NCBI GenBank assembly: GCA_963682025.1
Contig: OY821519.1
Span: 930,001 to 994,000, forward strand
Direction of reading: 5' to 3'
Source of the DNA: Cordilura impudica
Taxonomy: Eukaryota > Arthropoda > Insecta > Diptera > Scathophagidae
Length of the DNA stretch: 64,000 nt
Shown: positions 21,961 to 34,029 of the stretch, in pieces
Layout of the letters: each line of letters starts with the position of its first letter
Position numbering within the stretch: the first letter of the stretch is position 1
The notes under the pieces: generated by a model
What the model saw: the letters and a program-made list of their open reading frames with translations, nothing else
What the model was told of the DNA's origin: nothing
Database searches by the model: none
Program-made: the position numbers and the translations under genes

Positions 21961-23317
21961 AATGGAATTGGAAACGATTCCGTTTTTTAATATACAAAAA
22001 AGTTACCTCGTAATCTTTAACGAATATTTATATATTTTTGTTTAATTTTGTTTAAAAAAATTAAATTATTTTTTTTTTCAAATAAAAAAACAACATTATT
22101 CCTATAAGTCGTTTTTCGAAATTTGCCACTGGAGAAGTTATTCGTCCTAAGTTATTCCCTAAGTGATATACAGACAGATGGACATGACTAAACAACGTAA
22201 TACAGCTTATTACAAATTCTTACAAATACAAAAATATAGAGAATTGCTCATATAATCTGTTATCTTTTTTCTATATTCTCTTGAAACGGTGCTGTGCTCT
22301 GCGGTGTGGTTTTTTCCATGCAGTTTTCGCATTATTGTAACATTTAAACTTGGATGTGTTATGTCCTTTTTGCTTTTTGGCTTTGCCACTTGTGTGTTTT
22401 TTTTAGATGTTTGTCAAGAATAATTTATTAACGAACAGCAAGGATCCACGGATTTCCTTGCTTTAACACAAAAAAAAAAAAAAAATACAAAATATACACC
22501 GAGCAAATGAAATCACGCTGAAAGCTTCATACATCAAATTAATTAACGGAGTGAAGTAAAAGCGACAACTGTAAAAGACCAGTAACCAGCCAGCATCCAA
22601 AAGTCAAAATACACACACTATTTTAAAAAATTAAGTGAAGTTGTATTGGTCGGCGGCAGGTGTAATGTTTTCGTAATTCATTCGTATACAGTGGTGTCAC
22701 ACAAACACAGTTGAACATCACTTCTACTGTGGCCAGTAAAATTGTGCCCTTAAAATATAGAGCTGGACGAGTGTATGGGGTTAGTGTAATATAATCATTA
22801 GTGCATTAAAAGCAAAACAGATTTCAAGAACACACCAAAATATCCGCAAGTAGTAGAAGAAAATTGTATCGAATTGAAATTTGTGATGTTTTGTCTGTGG
22901 TTATTTTACGGGAATCAATTCTGACTATTGTCAAGCGTTGCTCCATTTAGCTTTAGTGTAATGGATTGTGTTCTTTCCTTGGGATCGGAGTGTATAGAGT
23001 GTGTATGAAATGTCTTCTTGTATTTTATCAGCCGTACTTAAAGTCAATAATAGATGATTGTACTATGCACACATACATATATGTATAATAACAAGATTAT
23101 AATAATAAATGGCTGACATTGATATTCATAGAGTTTTGCCACTTGGTGTGTGCTTTTCGAGAATGTAATTTCTCTAAGCAAGGCTAAAGAAAAGCTTTAT
23201 ACGCCCTATATCAATATGTGGTCAGTTTATAATAAGTTAAATCAATCAGACTCAGAACTAGGCCTCATAAAAATAACCTCTATTAGAATCACTAAAATTA
23301 TCATAAGATACAACTTA
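21961..23317. other. No gene recognised; 22270-23060 looks like single-copy host DNA
   Basis: 22270-23060 is less AT-rich, has no copy elsewhere in the window, and resembles fly 5' UTR or regulatory DNA in texture (for example ACAGTTGAACATCACTTCTA and TGTGGCCAGTAAAATTG). It contains no open frame of note. It might be a non-coding exon of a host gene whose coding part lies elsewhere; I cannot show this. Confidence 0.3.
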
Positions 23318-23694
23318 TCATATTGATAATATTAATAGGCTAGGCGATTTCTTGTTACTGATATTTTGTTTTACCGTTTTATCCCCATTTTGGCCGATCG
23401 TATATTATTTTAAAGGTATTTCTTTTTAGCTGTTTTGCAGATTTACAGATTTTTAAATTTGTTCCTTTATTTTGAGTAAATTGCATTTAAAGTTGCTACT
23501 TACACATACATAAAATTATACAATGCTATGTGTGTGTATATTAATTAATGTGTTTGTAATAAAAACGAATTTGTTTTTTTTGTTGTTTTGTGAATTGGCT
23601 ATAATTGATTAGCATACTTTTAGGGTCTTTATTTAATGAAAAAATAAAATTTCCTTGAATTTGCGCTCGAATTTCGAGGGCTGGAATCTGCTAG
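23318..23694 (+). mobile_element. Short non-autonomous Helitron (TAGGCGA family), copy b
   Basis: ATATTAATAGGCTAGGCGAT near the start and GGGCTGGAATCTGCTAG at the end, followed by T. The internal part is highly similar to copy a, including AATTGGCTATAATTGATTAG and TTGCGCTCGAATTTCGAGGG. The exact 5' base is uncertain because the first 20 bases differ from copy a. Confidence 0.7.
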
Positions 23695-23708
23695 TATATA
23701 TATAATAT

Positions 23709-23997
23709 AGAAGTCCAAACATAAACCCAGTAGAACCATTAATATTAATTCCTATATGTGTACTATGTCTAACATAGACCATTTTTTTTTTGGCCCAGTC
23801 CCCATATAAAATATCATCAGATATAGGTTTTTTAATATATGCACGCACCAAAATAATATGGTACTAAAATTCGAATTATGCTTATTTTCTGTATCCAGTT
23901 ATTGCCTCAGCATAGTTCGATCACATACCCTCTTTCGGAACGCATAGTATAGGGTATCGTATAGTCGGTCTAGACCGTATGTAATATTCTTACTTGT
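23709..23997 (+). mobile_element. DINE fragment, 3' part
   Basis: It starts within the GTCCAAACATAAACCC region of the element, includes CAGTCCCCATATAAAATATC, and ends TATAGTCGGTCTAGACCG followed by a broken stem and TATTCTTACTTG. The 5' half is absent. It lies 15 bases after the small Helitron copy b. Confidence 0.75.
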
Positions 23998-24459
23998 CAT
24001 GGCTAGATGTACAACATAGCAGGAGAAGAGTTTTTAATTTGTATAAAACAAAACGTGAATAAAATTCTAAATAGGCATTACTTCCATATAGTAATTTTTG
24101 GTTACACAGTTAACAAAAACAAAAAAAAATTGACATTCAGTTTAAAGAAAAAATATGAAATTAAAGCCGATTAATTAGACATCAAACTTAAGATTAAGTT
24201 CTATTATATTTAAAAATTTGACTTTGGAGAGGGTGAGGCAATAGTTTTTTAACATTAACTCGGAAAAATACAAAATCATCATTCAAACCAATTTTTGCAC
24301 CAAATAATTTTCATGTTTTCCTCAATAACTACTCAATAACTACTGGAAATCAACCCATAGCACCCCAAACTATGGCGCTTCCTTTACCGGGCTTAATGTT
24401 TAACATTACGGCAATTCAAAGTCTCTAAACACAAAAACAGCGGACCAAAGATATATGTA

Positions 24460-24890
24460 AAAAAAAATTTTTGTCTAATCTAATTCAATAACAATAGGCA
24501 ACTACGATTTTTATTTAAACAACTCCAACAACACTCGTGCCAAAGGCGGAACTGCAATTCTGATTAAAAAAAATCCATCATAACTTCTACACACCAAATT
24601 TAAATTGACACGGAAATAAAAATTAACATACACTCATTATATATACCACCAACTGGATCCTTATCAAATGAAGACTTAGATATTCTGCAAAGTCATATAA
24701 TTCGACAACATTAATATAAGACGACTTAGATACTCATAATATGATTTGGGGATCAGAAACTTCATACCAAAGAGGTAAAACAATAGAAAGGTTTTATCAA
24801 CAATCCAATCCAATAATTTTAAATAATGGTTCACCCACTCATTACTCAACCCATTTAAATTTAAATTTAAAATAATTTAAATTTAAAGAG
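24460..24890 (+). pseudogene. LINE endonuclease (EEP-type) remnant
   Basis: The frames read LNNSNNTRAKGGTAILIKKN (about 24515), then a block with IYHQLDP and, from about 24723, DLDTHNMIWGSETSYQRGKT followed by IERFYQQSNPIILNNGSPTH. The order GGTAILIK ... H..WGS ... G..L ... PTH is that of apurinic-like endonucleases of jockey/I-type LINEs (the H of THNMIWG corresponds to the conserved NAHH.WG region). Several stops interrupt it. It is not in frame with, or evidently from the same copy as, the RT tail at 25374. Confidence 0.75.
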
Positions 24891-24984
24891 AATATGTGAT
24901 GGACAAAAACATAGAGGGTATGACATCAAACGTTGCTGTATAACAGCGGTAACAATGTTGAAGAGTTTTTTACCCAGAACAGCG

Positions 24985-25260
24985 CCGAAGACTTCTTCGT
25001 TTCAACAAAATTAGGTTCCGGGAAGATGCAGCAACTGCACACATAGCCAGACCGGTTATGATTATGCAGCTCCAACGAAAATTCCCAAACAAATTAATAT
25101 CCAGAAATACCACTTTCCGCTGGCCCCCAAGGGGATCCCGATTTCAACCCTTCAGGCCGCAATAACTAATTTCCTGATCAGGTGTTGCATATGCGTAGAT
25201 GAGCACGGAGTTCATTTACGATCTATAATCTTCAAAAACAATTAGTTATATAAAATTAAA
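24985..25260 (+). pseudogene. mariner-like transposase, C-terminal relic
   Basis: Readable blocks are REDAATAHIARPVMIMQLQR, KFPNKLISRNTTFRWPPRG and, after a frame change, CICVDEHGVHLRSIIFKN. They match the order of the second catalytic Asp block (FQQDGATAHTA), ISR....WPPRS, and the C-terminal GGHL..IIFK of mariner-type transposases. The first Asp of the motif is preserved as ED (REDAATAH). The third catalytic region (PDL.P.D) is scrambled. It is not functional. Confidence 0.65.
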
Positions 25261-25373
25261 TTGAATTTTCTATACAATAAAAAAAAAAATGAAATACATT
25301 GATTAAAAAAGTTATTTGAATTTCTTATTGTAGCATAATTGGTGCGGCACCCTGTATTTAAGCTTTCAGATCT

Positions 25374-25637
25374 ATGATAAACGTTTCGTTACTTTTGAAC
25401 ATAATTAATGGCGATGTTTGTTCTGGTTTCCTGATCAACAATATTTCATTTAACGTTCCTCAGCGGCCAACACGTTTCTGCTCACCTTTATCTGTTCAGT
25501 TTTATAGAACAAATTATGCTAACGGTGATTCGCTTAGACGAATATGTATTGAATTTAATAAGCTTTATAGATTTATTGATTTTTCTTCAAATACAAATGT
25601 CATAACAAGTAAAATAATAATTTATCTGAACACATAA
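25374..25637 (+). pseudogene. LINE reverse transcriptase C-terminal fragment
   Basis: An 87-codon frame contains FNVPQRPTRFCSPLSV, FYRTNYANGDSLRRICIEFN and KLYRFIDFSSNT. This matches the C-terminal layout of many insect LINE proteins (I.F.VP.R.TR....F...RTNY....PL.R....FN...D.FDF). It is only the end of the protein and lies 50 bases before a DINE. It shares no sequence with the fragment at 34-318, so it is another family. Confidence 0.65.
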
Positions 25638-25685
25638 TTAATTACCAATTAAATTTTTTCACTTTTTCATTCATGTTCGCCTATT

Positions 25686-26540
25686 TATACCCTATACCAC
25701 TATGTGGTTTGGGTATAATGCATTTGTGCTGCTGTTTGTAACTACCAACAATATTTGATCTAGTTCCATCTTTTATTATACCGATCGACTCAGAATAACT
25801 TTCTGAGTCGAATTAGCGATGTCCGTCCGTCTGTGTGTCCATGTAAACCTTGTAATCAAACTACAGGTCGCAAATATGAATATATTTTAATGAAATTTGG
25901 TATATAAGCTTTTATCGGCCACAGAATGAACGCTATTGAAATTGGTAAAATTCGGTTCATGTTCAGACCTAGTCCCATACAAATGACCCCTATGAAATCG
26001 ACTTAAATTGCCATAAGATCCAAATTATCATATAGATCTTGGTCAAATTGAGTTTGTGTGTGTTTATTACATCCATTTATAAGTCGTCCAAAAATAAACC
26101 CCATATGGCAATTCCTTGTCATAGCCCCCCTATAAAGCTGCTTCCCGATTTTCACTTAAATCTATCAAAAAACAAAAATATTGCACAGATTTTTCTCAAA
26201 TTTAGTTTGTATATATTTTTTCAAAAAATAAGTGACTTTACCAAATATGGTCAGGATCGGTCCATTTTTCGACCTAGTCCCCATATAAATATAGCATGCG
26301 ATATGAACTTTTTCATATTCAAACGAAAAAAAATTAAATATTGCACAGTTTTTTCTCAAATTAGGTTCAACTTCACTAAATATGTTTCATATCTGCGGCC
26401 AAAAAAAATTAATAACAATGCCACTCAAATTTCTATTTTCTATATCCACTTAGTTGGACCGAAGTGATAGGGTCTATAAGCCATGGCATATGGTATCGTA
26501 TAGTCGGCCTAGACCGACTATAATTTTCTTACTTGTTTTT
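25686..26540 (+). mobile_element. DINE-1/INE-1-like element, copy C
   Basis: Starts TATACCCTATACCACTATGT, has the GTCCGTCCGTCTG tract, and ends TAGTCGGCCTAGACCGACTA then TTTTCTTACTTGTTTTT. The stem palindrome carries one T-to-C change. About 80 bases of the 3' part (the TTGCACAGATTTTTCTCAAA block) are repeated at 26185 and 26341, making this copy longer than the others. Confidence 0.85.
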
Positions 26541-28269
26541 AAATTTTTTGCAAATAACCTGTAAGGATTAGTTCCATAGATTAATAAATAAATAAAAGAG
26601 ACATTCTCCGTACATTCTCTATACGATGACACCATACAGCAACAAGATGCGAATCGAAAATTGCCCCAAGTACTTCAGTTAGGTTTTGTTTGTGACATAT
26701 ATCTCAATTGTTGTGGATTATTCGACCCAGTCTTGTTTAAAATACTGGTACTGTTTTTATTGTACGACACACAATTTGTCTCTCTTTATGCCAGGTTTTG
26801 TGTTTTTTTTATTGAATATTATTTTATAGCCTTAATGGAAAACAACATACATATGGGCTCTGGCCCTGCATCTATACATTTCTCAGTAAATGAATCTATC
26901 AACTTTTGTGTAATTGCTAAGGGTGTAACGTTTTTGCTTAATACACTTACGAGTATGTCAAGTGAGAATACTTATGAGTGTTCAACTTCAAGCATATTAT
27001 AAGGAAATTATGTGAGCTTATAAAACCGTCCTACAACATCACCGGGATGAGCGTTCTTTTAACTTTATCCTTAAAGCAGGGGTTTATGCAAAGCAGCGTA
27101 AAACACTTTGTGTGGCATCAAAAATCAACAAGGTGTAAATGCATTTAAAAACATTGTTGCAAGTACACACAGATGTGGCATTCTGTGCAAGGTGAGATCT
27201 GAACGAAATGAATTTTTCCAACTGCATTTGTATGACATTGTTTCAGGTGTTCACCCCTTGCTATTTCACGTTCTAAAGATAAGATTAATGTAAGAGTTTT
27301 GCTCGCACACATAAAGATGAAAAATGTTAAACAAATTAGTTTTAGATTTTCGTCTTTTTTTTCGTTCATTCAAAATTCGACTATTAAATAAATTTTTTGC
27401 AATAAAGACATTTATGCACATCATGTTAGTTTAAACATATTTACATGCGAGTATGTATGTATGTATGTATGAGTACATACATGGCACAAGTATGTACATA
27501 TGTATATACTCGTACATGGTGTTTTTTTTTTGTCCATTTCTTGTACTTTGCAACAACAAATCTTTCTTGTCATGCTTAATGGTTGTGAAAAGATTTATGG
27601 TGCCTAATATGCGAACCTTGGCAAGATTGGACATGGTATCAATCAACGTAAAGGATGAGTTTCATACGGTTTAAGTAACAACAACAATATATATTTGCTG
27701 CTTGTTTTATTTGGACAACATATGTGAACGTAAATGCGATTTAAAAGGATGATTCAAAATACACAACATTCATCTACTGAATGTCTACTCCGAGATGGCC
27801 ATATTGAATTTAAACTGTATAGGTATCTTGAATTGTATAAATTTGCGCCGATATTGCTCGTTCGTCGAGTACAAATTTTGAATATTTTTTAAAGAATACA
27901 ATTCTCAAATATTCAATAATGTTTCCAATATTGATTCATATTAGGTACATGATTTTTCATTAAAAATTTCATATGATTGACTTCTCAAAGCAACATAGAG
28001 AAGATAAACCCATTAAAGTAAGGGCCCGATGTTTGTTGATAAGGAACTAGACAACAATCGTGAAATGTGGACGACCCTAATCTATATTACTCGCATATAG
28101 AAAATAGTAGTTACGAAGAATATTTGATATTAAAAAGATGTATTGATAAAACATTTTGCTAATCTTTCCAAAAGAAAATAATAAGTATGTATAAATTTAA
28201 CGCATACACAAACACATATGCATAGAAAGTACCAACATACTCGTATACATACAGACATGTATGTATGCC
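26541..28269. other. No gene recognised; short microsatellite at about 27447-27515
   Basis: Contains (TATG)n-type simple sequence and TACATATGTATATACTCGTA blocks near 27450-27510. Frames of 60-113 codons have no recognisable motif. Confidence 0.4.
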
Positions 28270-28270
28270 C

Positions 28271-28663
28271 ACCCAATTAGCATTTGGAAGATTGTTTTAA
28301 CAAATATTACCTTACTGAGTCTTCTTCGACCACTTTTGATGATCAAAAACTGATTAATCGCATGCGCGATTAAAAAAAGACTCGAAGATGATTCACGCTT
28401 ACGCTTAAAAACTGATTTATTGAAAAAACACCAACAAATTGTACAGAAATAAAATAAATATGACTCGAAAATGAATCGAAACTGATAAAAAAAGCGAGCC
28501 ACAAAAGACTCTTCAAGAAGAGTCGCGGATAGGGTACCATTTTCTCCCAACAAAAGAGTCTTTTATGATTCGAAAATGAGCGCATATATGATTGCTTTAA
28601 TCGCGCAGAGGAGTCGAAAAAGACTCGAAAGTGATCATTAGTTGCAGAAAATGCTAGCTGGGC
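28271..28663. mobile_element. Small inverted-repeat element (CCCA..TAGCATTT ends)
   Basis: Left end ACCCAATTAGCATTTGGAAG; right end, read on the other strand, GCCCAGCTAGCATTTTCTGC. The interior is filled with degenerate copies of GACTCGAAAATGA and TTAATCGCGC. It abuts the next element, whose first bases are CAGTCAGCATTTT. Non-coding and MITE-like. Confidence 0.5.
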
Positions 28664-28826
28664 AGTCAGCATTTTAAGAAATTAATGATCATATTCGAGT
28701 CTTTTGCGAATCTTCGGCGCGTTTAAAACAATAATAAATGAGCTCATTTTCTGATCATAAAAGATTCTTTTGTCGGGCGATTCCTCTTGAGAAATCATTT
28801 ATGACTCTCCTTGAAGAGTTTTGTAT

Positions 28827-29020
28827 TTATTTATTTATTTATTTATATTAATTACAATACAAAGTAAATTTGTATTCTAATTTGGGTCCAGGGATAAGCC
28901 GGGTGACATAGACCAATTGGCTGGTTTTTGCAGCGACAGACCAAAGCCTCTGGTGGGAATCGAACCCACGACCCCCGCATGGTAGGCGAGCACGCTACGT
29001 ACTCACCTACCCGGGCGCTT
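28827..29020 (-). mobile_element. tRNA-derived SINE, copy 2, with target-site duplication
   Basis: On the minus strand: GCGCCCGGGTAGGTGAGTAC (A box region), a perfect B box GGTTCGATTCC (28966-28956), the body AAAAACCAGCCAATTGGTCT, and a (TAAA)n tail. A 13-bp direct repeat with one mismatch flanks it: AAGAGTTTTGTAT (28814-28826) and AAGAGTCTTGTAT (29021-29033). This marks a genuine LINE-mediated insertion. Confidence 0.9.
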
Positions 29021-29173
29021 AAGAGTCTTGTATGACTCCTTGCAGAGTCTTGTATTACCCGCTTTTCTGTTCAGTTTCGACTCATTTTCGAGTCATTTTC
29101 TTGTAATATTTTATTCATTTTCGAGTCTTTTTAGAATCATTTTTTAGTTGTATTTCTAATCGTTTGCATTATT

Positions 29174-29936
29174 AACAAGTAAGAAAATTATAGCCGGTCT
29201 AGAACGACTATAGGATACCCTATACCATGCGTTTAGAGACCCTACCCCATAGGCCCAACTAACTGGACATAGAAAATAAGCATAAACCAAATTTGAGTGG
29301 GATTTTTATAAATTTTTTTTTTCTGCAGATGCTATATCTATATGGTGACTAGGCCCAAAAATGGACCGATCCTGACCATGTTTGGTAAGGTCTCTTGTAT
29401 TTTGCAAAAATATATACAAACAAAATTTGAGAAGAATCAGTGCAATATTTTTGTTTTTTGATAGATTTAAGTGAAGATCGGGAAGCAGCTCTATATGGGG
29501 CCTATGACTAAGAGTTGTCCCACAGGGATCATTTTTGGACTACTGATTAATGGATGTAATAAACACATACAAACCCAATTTGACTAAGATTTATATGATA
29601 ATTTGGAGCTTATGGCAATTTAAATCGATTTCATAGGGGTCATTTGTATGGGGGCTAGGTCTGAACATGGACCGATTCTCACCAATTTCAATGGCGTTCA
29701 TCCTATGGCCGATAAAAGCTTATATACCAAATTTCATCAAAATATATTCATATTTGCGACCTGCAGTTTGATTACAAGCTTTACATGGACACACAGACGG
29801 ACGGACGGACGGACGGACATCGTTAAATCGAATCAGATAGTGATTCTGATTCGATCGGTATAAAATATTTTTGGTAGTTACAAACAGCAGCACAAAGTCA
29901 TTATACCCAAACCACATAGTGGTATAGGGTATAAAA
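29174..29936 (-). mobile_element. DINE-1/INE-1-like element, copy D
   Basis: The plus strand starts AACAAGTAAGAAAATTATAG, with the stem slightly broken (AGCCGGTCTAGAACGACT). The GGACGGACGG tract and the end CACATAGTGGTATAGGGTAT are intact. A short block around the GATGGGTCTAGGTC region is deleted. Nested in the CACCCAG-type element. Confidence 0.85.
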
Positions 29937-29942
29937 ATAAAA

Positions 29943-30298
29943 TCTATAACATTAAAAGGCTAGGCGATTTCTTGTGACCGATGTTTTGTTCTACCATTTT
30001 ATCCCGATTTTGACAAAACGAATATTTTTTAAAAGCTATTTCTTTTTAGTTGTTCACCAGACTTACAGATTTTTAAATATTTGCCTTTATTTTGAGTAAA
30101 TTGAATTTAAAGTTGCTACTAACACATGAATAAAATTATGCAATGCTATGCGTGTGTTTATTAAATTTTTAAATTTATTAATGTGTTTGTTCATTCACAA
30201 TAACAATAAACCAAAAAAGTGTTTGTTTGTGAATTGGCTAAGTTGAAAAAAGCTTGCCTAGAATTTGAACTCGAATTTCGAGCGCTGGAATCTTCTAT
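29943..30298 (+). mobile_element. Short non-autonomous Helitron (TAGGCGA family), copy c
   Basis: Starts TCTATAACATTAAAAGGCTA, then GGCGATTTCTTGTGACCG. Its end is mutated to GAGCGCTGGAATCTTCTATT. It lies 6 bases from DINE copy D. It shares AATAATAAACCA-type and GAATTGGCTAAGTTGAAAAA blocks with copy d rather than copies a and b, so two subfamilies are present. Confidence 0.65.
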
Positions 30299-31064
30299 TA
30301 TTTAATTAAAGTATATTATTCAAATAAGTTTATTAAAAAATTTATATATATATATATATATAGAATTATTTACGGCCTTATTTTATTTATTTAAAAAGAA
30401 ACTTATAAATAAAATAATAAAAATATTTGTTAAAGAATCCATTTGTAAAATTAAAATTCGCCGCACTGGCTAATCGTTCGCACATATTAAATTAATAATC
30501 TTCACTGTCAAAATAACAGATATCAATTGATTAATTTTTTGGGGATATTAGTTTTCCGGCTTTCATTTTAGCAAATCTTTTTAATTCTTTGGCTGAGATT
30601 ACGTTTTTTATTTAATTTTTTTGTTTGTTTTCCACTTTTAAATTTTTTCACATTTCACTTATAAATTTATTCTCTTCCCAATTTTAAATTTTTTCACTTG
30701 TATAACTTCACAATATCCAAATATTGAACACTTGTTTCAAAAATAGTAAAAAAAAATGTCCCGTTATAAACAAACACAACAGCATAATAACAAGCAGTTT
30801 TTCACCTTCCAGCTGTGCGAAATATTATACCAAAATAAAGATCAAAACAATCACGTTTCAATCGCCTGCATGATCTTTTTGCGATTGCTGCACATTTTGT
30901 TTTTGTATTTGCAATAAAATAGTTTTTAAACATAAACGCGAATCATTTTCGAGTCTTTTTTTAATCGCGCATGAGATTAATCAGTTTTTAATCATCAAAA
31001 GGGCTCGAAGAAGACTCATTAAGGTGATTTTTGTTAAAACAATATTCCAAATGCTGACTGGGTG

Positions 31065-31929
31065 TTAATTTCAATCATATCGTTGTTGTATGTACTTTAG
31101 GGGTATGCGAAATTTTAAGATAAATATTATTAACTAAAAATATTTTTAGAGTCATTTCTAGAAAAAAAATCGCATGCAAAGACAAGAAAAAAATATTTTT
31201 TATTTCTTTTTATTAAAAGTAAAAAATAAAAAGAACATAATGGTGGGATTTCTTGCCTTTCAAAAGATGGACTTTGGATAAATTGTTGCCGGAAACTTTT
31301 TAACGATCGCAAAATAAATAATTTCACCATGCTATGACAATTTTATTATTTTGAAAAATTTTAAATAGTCATATCACTAATGTCGATACGAGTATGCATA
31401 TTTTAATGTTCTTTTTATGCAAAACTTTTCGTTTTGTTGGTGATGCCAAAAATCGCCTGAGTGTTTATTTCAACAGCTGAATTTATTGCTCATCATAAAT
31501 TTACAAATTAGTTTTTAAGATGAAATTGATAAGAAGTGGAATTGAGAAACAAGTACAATTTCATATTTGAACTATCCGACATTATCGAACTGCATTGAAA
31601 CTCTCTATGTATTTAAACTGGAATTTTATGCTTTCATTGTTATAACAATTTTAAATGTGTCCAACATTTCCAAATTGTAAGTTTTAGAAATAAAATATAA
31701 AAAAAGATTAGGTACGTATGTATGAGGAGTGCCTGAAATGACTTTTTTTATTTTAATTTTTATTAATTTTTTTCATTTTTGGATAGACTAACATTAGAAA
31801 GGCAATTTACTAGTAACTATATGTAATATTAATATTTTATAAAATAAATCCTCCCTTGTAAGTTCTATTGCTTATTATATATATAAAAAAAATGTGTATG
31901 GACAGATTTTTTTTGATCAATCCGGCATT
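31065..31929. other. No recognised feature
   Basis: AT-rich DNA. Nothing shared with other parts of the window is seen. Confidence 0.4.
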
Positions 31930-32395
31930 TGCTGTTAGTGTGATTAAAAGGAGTGATTGAATACCCGTACGTGTTAAAATTATTAAATATTTAGAACAAA
32001 ATCCAACTTGGTCCTACAAAAAGTTGGAAAAATAATCAAAGATCTGTCGTCAATATATTTCCAACATTATTACACATCCGGTAGAAAAGCAGCCGGGTAG
32101 TTCAATGCTTGGACTATGCGGTGGTACAAGTTGAAGCCAATGCAGGTTTGAAAACATGCAAAATCCAAAAAGTTCCAAACAGGAATGCTGCAAATTTACC
32201 ACGGAAATTGAAATCATGTTTAATAAAAATACTCTTTCTGCTTCCGGGTCAAAATTTTTTATGTTGCTTTTGCTCGAGGATGATAAGTTAAAGATTCGAA
32301 AACAGACGAAATTTCCAAATTTCTGGTATGGCAAGCAATATGCAATTGCGGCAAAGAAGCAAGTCATTTCTTACAACGAAATGAATTAATGAAAT
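31930..32395 (+). pseudogene. Tc1/mariner-type transposase relic
   Basis: Readable blocks are RVKIIKYLEQNPTWSYKKLEK (the N-terminal helix-turn-helix part), ISNIITHPVEKQPGSS, KTCKIQKVPNRNAANLP (matching the K..K.QKVPNRN linker of these transposases), then LPGQNF and KFPNFWYGKQYAIAAKKQVI (the F..F.VWQAI block after the first catalytic Asp). Frame changes separate them, the catalytic Asp residues are not recoverable, and the sequence stops before the third. Immediately downstream begins the RAG1/Transib-like relic. Confidence 0.7.
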
Positions 32396-32404
32396 TACTT
32401 AAAA

Positions 32405-33990
32405 AATTTCATATTACGGTAACTTAAACAGCCCTATAAGTATACAATGGTGTGTTAAATTTGTGCTTTAGGTATTTTATAGCTTATAATAGTCATCATT
32501 TGTTCTATTACCAGTAATGATATCTGCTTACAAAATTCACAACCATTTTTATATGTTTGTAAAAACAATACAAACAAGTAGTATGTGAAACATTTCGGAC
32601 TCAGATATGTTCATGGTATCATTTGTACCATCGCAATTGAACAAGATTTTGGAAGATTCAGAGCCTTCGACTAGTACAACGTAATCAAAGAATATTTAGA
32701 AAAATGAGACACCATCTTCTACGAAATACTGCAGGCCAATCAAATTTGAATTCAAAAAAGAAACTCATGATGCCATTAACAAAGAAGTTACTGATATCAA
32801 GGCCCAAATTGCAACACAACCATTCCAATTACAGTTAGATGGGCAGCAAATTGAAGTAAGCTACCAATTAATGGTGACAATGATAGATGGAAAAGTGGGC
32901 CAGGCTTTGACTAACACGAAGGCTGCATCTAGTTGCATCATATGCCACGCAATATTAATCCAAATAAACCCGACAAAATCATTAGAAAATACTGATGTAT
33001 ATAAATTTGGATTATCTTCTTTTCAGATCCAAAGACAGCATCTGAAATAACAGGAGTAGATCAAGAAATTGACTCTAGAAAATTTGGAGATTTTGCTAAG
33101 GAAACTGCAAAAATATATACAACCAAGTACCCATATAGAAATTTCACAAAATTCCACAAATGATATATTTAATATATTATTGGCAACGTCAGATCCGTTC
33201 ATCTCCAGTATTCGAAATCAATGGAAAGTGGAACATCGGGTTTAAGATGAAGAAGTCAAAAAACTACTAAAGAACAGAAGTAACACTGAACAAAATATGG
33301 AATATTTGTTATCAATATTTGAATCAAATGAATAATAATTAGAAATTCCTTTATTGTTATTTAAGGACGAAAAACATAGTATTAGTAAAAAATAATAATA
33401 AATATAACTTCCCATTGTTAAAAAAAAGTTATTAAAATCTATTGCAATTCTTATTTTTAAAAGGTATGAAAAGTTTTAATAAATACGAAAGATTCAAAAA
33501 ATAAAAACCCATATTTCCATACCAAAATCAGAATCCTTGCGCTAATGTTCAGCAGATTTATTTTGCTAAAATTAATAAATTTGGCAGCAAAAAATAATAC
33601 ATTTTTCTGTAGACTTTTAGATAATATTATTAACATTTTTTAAGTGTACTTATTTTGTGAGTGTAAACAAATTTGCAAATTTGTCAGCAAAAAATTTTTA
33701 ATTTTTCAGTAGTATTAGCAAAATTTCCAGGTGATTTTACTTTTTTTTTTTAGTGCAAAAATTTTTTTGAATGTAAAAAGAGTTAAAAAATACCATTATT
33801 ACAAAAAATGCTTATAATTATTATTAAAATCTAAATATGATATTTTTTAATAAACAGAAAAATAAAAAACCCATATTTCACGCTAAAAGTTAAGAAAATC
33901 AAAAGTTCAACTTTGACCTAGAATTACTTTAAAAATACTTAATCAATTTTAATGAAATTAAAACGTAATATTTTGCAGATCACTACGAAT
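32405..33990 (+). pseudogene. Transib/RAG1-like transposon relic, copy 1
   Basis: Readable text includes FVPSQLNKILEDSEPSTSTT, YCRPIKFEFKKETHDAINKE, EVSYQLMVTMIDGKVGQALT and TKAASSCIICHAI, then, after a gap, DLFNILLATSDPFISSIRNQ-type text and a Glu-rich end. The order DGKV..ALT......C.IC followed by a C-terminal DIF..LL.TSDP is what I remember from Transib/RAG1-like transposases. The catalytic middle is deleted. Stops and indels occur throughout. Copy 2 lies inverted at 51060-53725, and the two share 3' flank to about 33990 (CAACTTTGACCTAGAAT). The family name is tentative; an unnamed DDE family with the same zinc-binding CxxC block is the alternative. Confidence 0.5.
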
Positions 33991-34029
33991 AAGTAGATTT
34001 TAATTTATTTTATAGAGTAGGTTCAAGTA

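Larger units (their letters stand above)
28663..31064. mobile_element. Inverted-repeat element (CACCCAGTCAGCATTT ends) with three nested insertions
   Basis: The right end (minus strand) is CACCCAGTCAGCATTTGG, then AATATTGTTTTAAC. The same block occurs at 28270-28302, and a second, shorter match (CAGTCAGCATTTT) at 28663. The right 150 bp (ATCATTTTCGAGTCTTTTTT, AATCGCGCATGAGATTAATC) mirror 28300-28400. Into it are inserted a SINE (28827-29020), a DINE (29174-29936) and a small Helitron (29943-30298). The family is unassigned. Whether 28271 or 28663 is the true left end of this copy is unclear. Confidence 0.55.
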
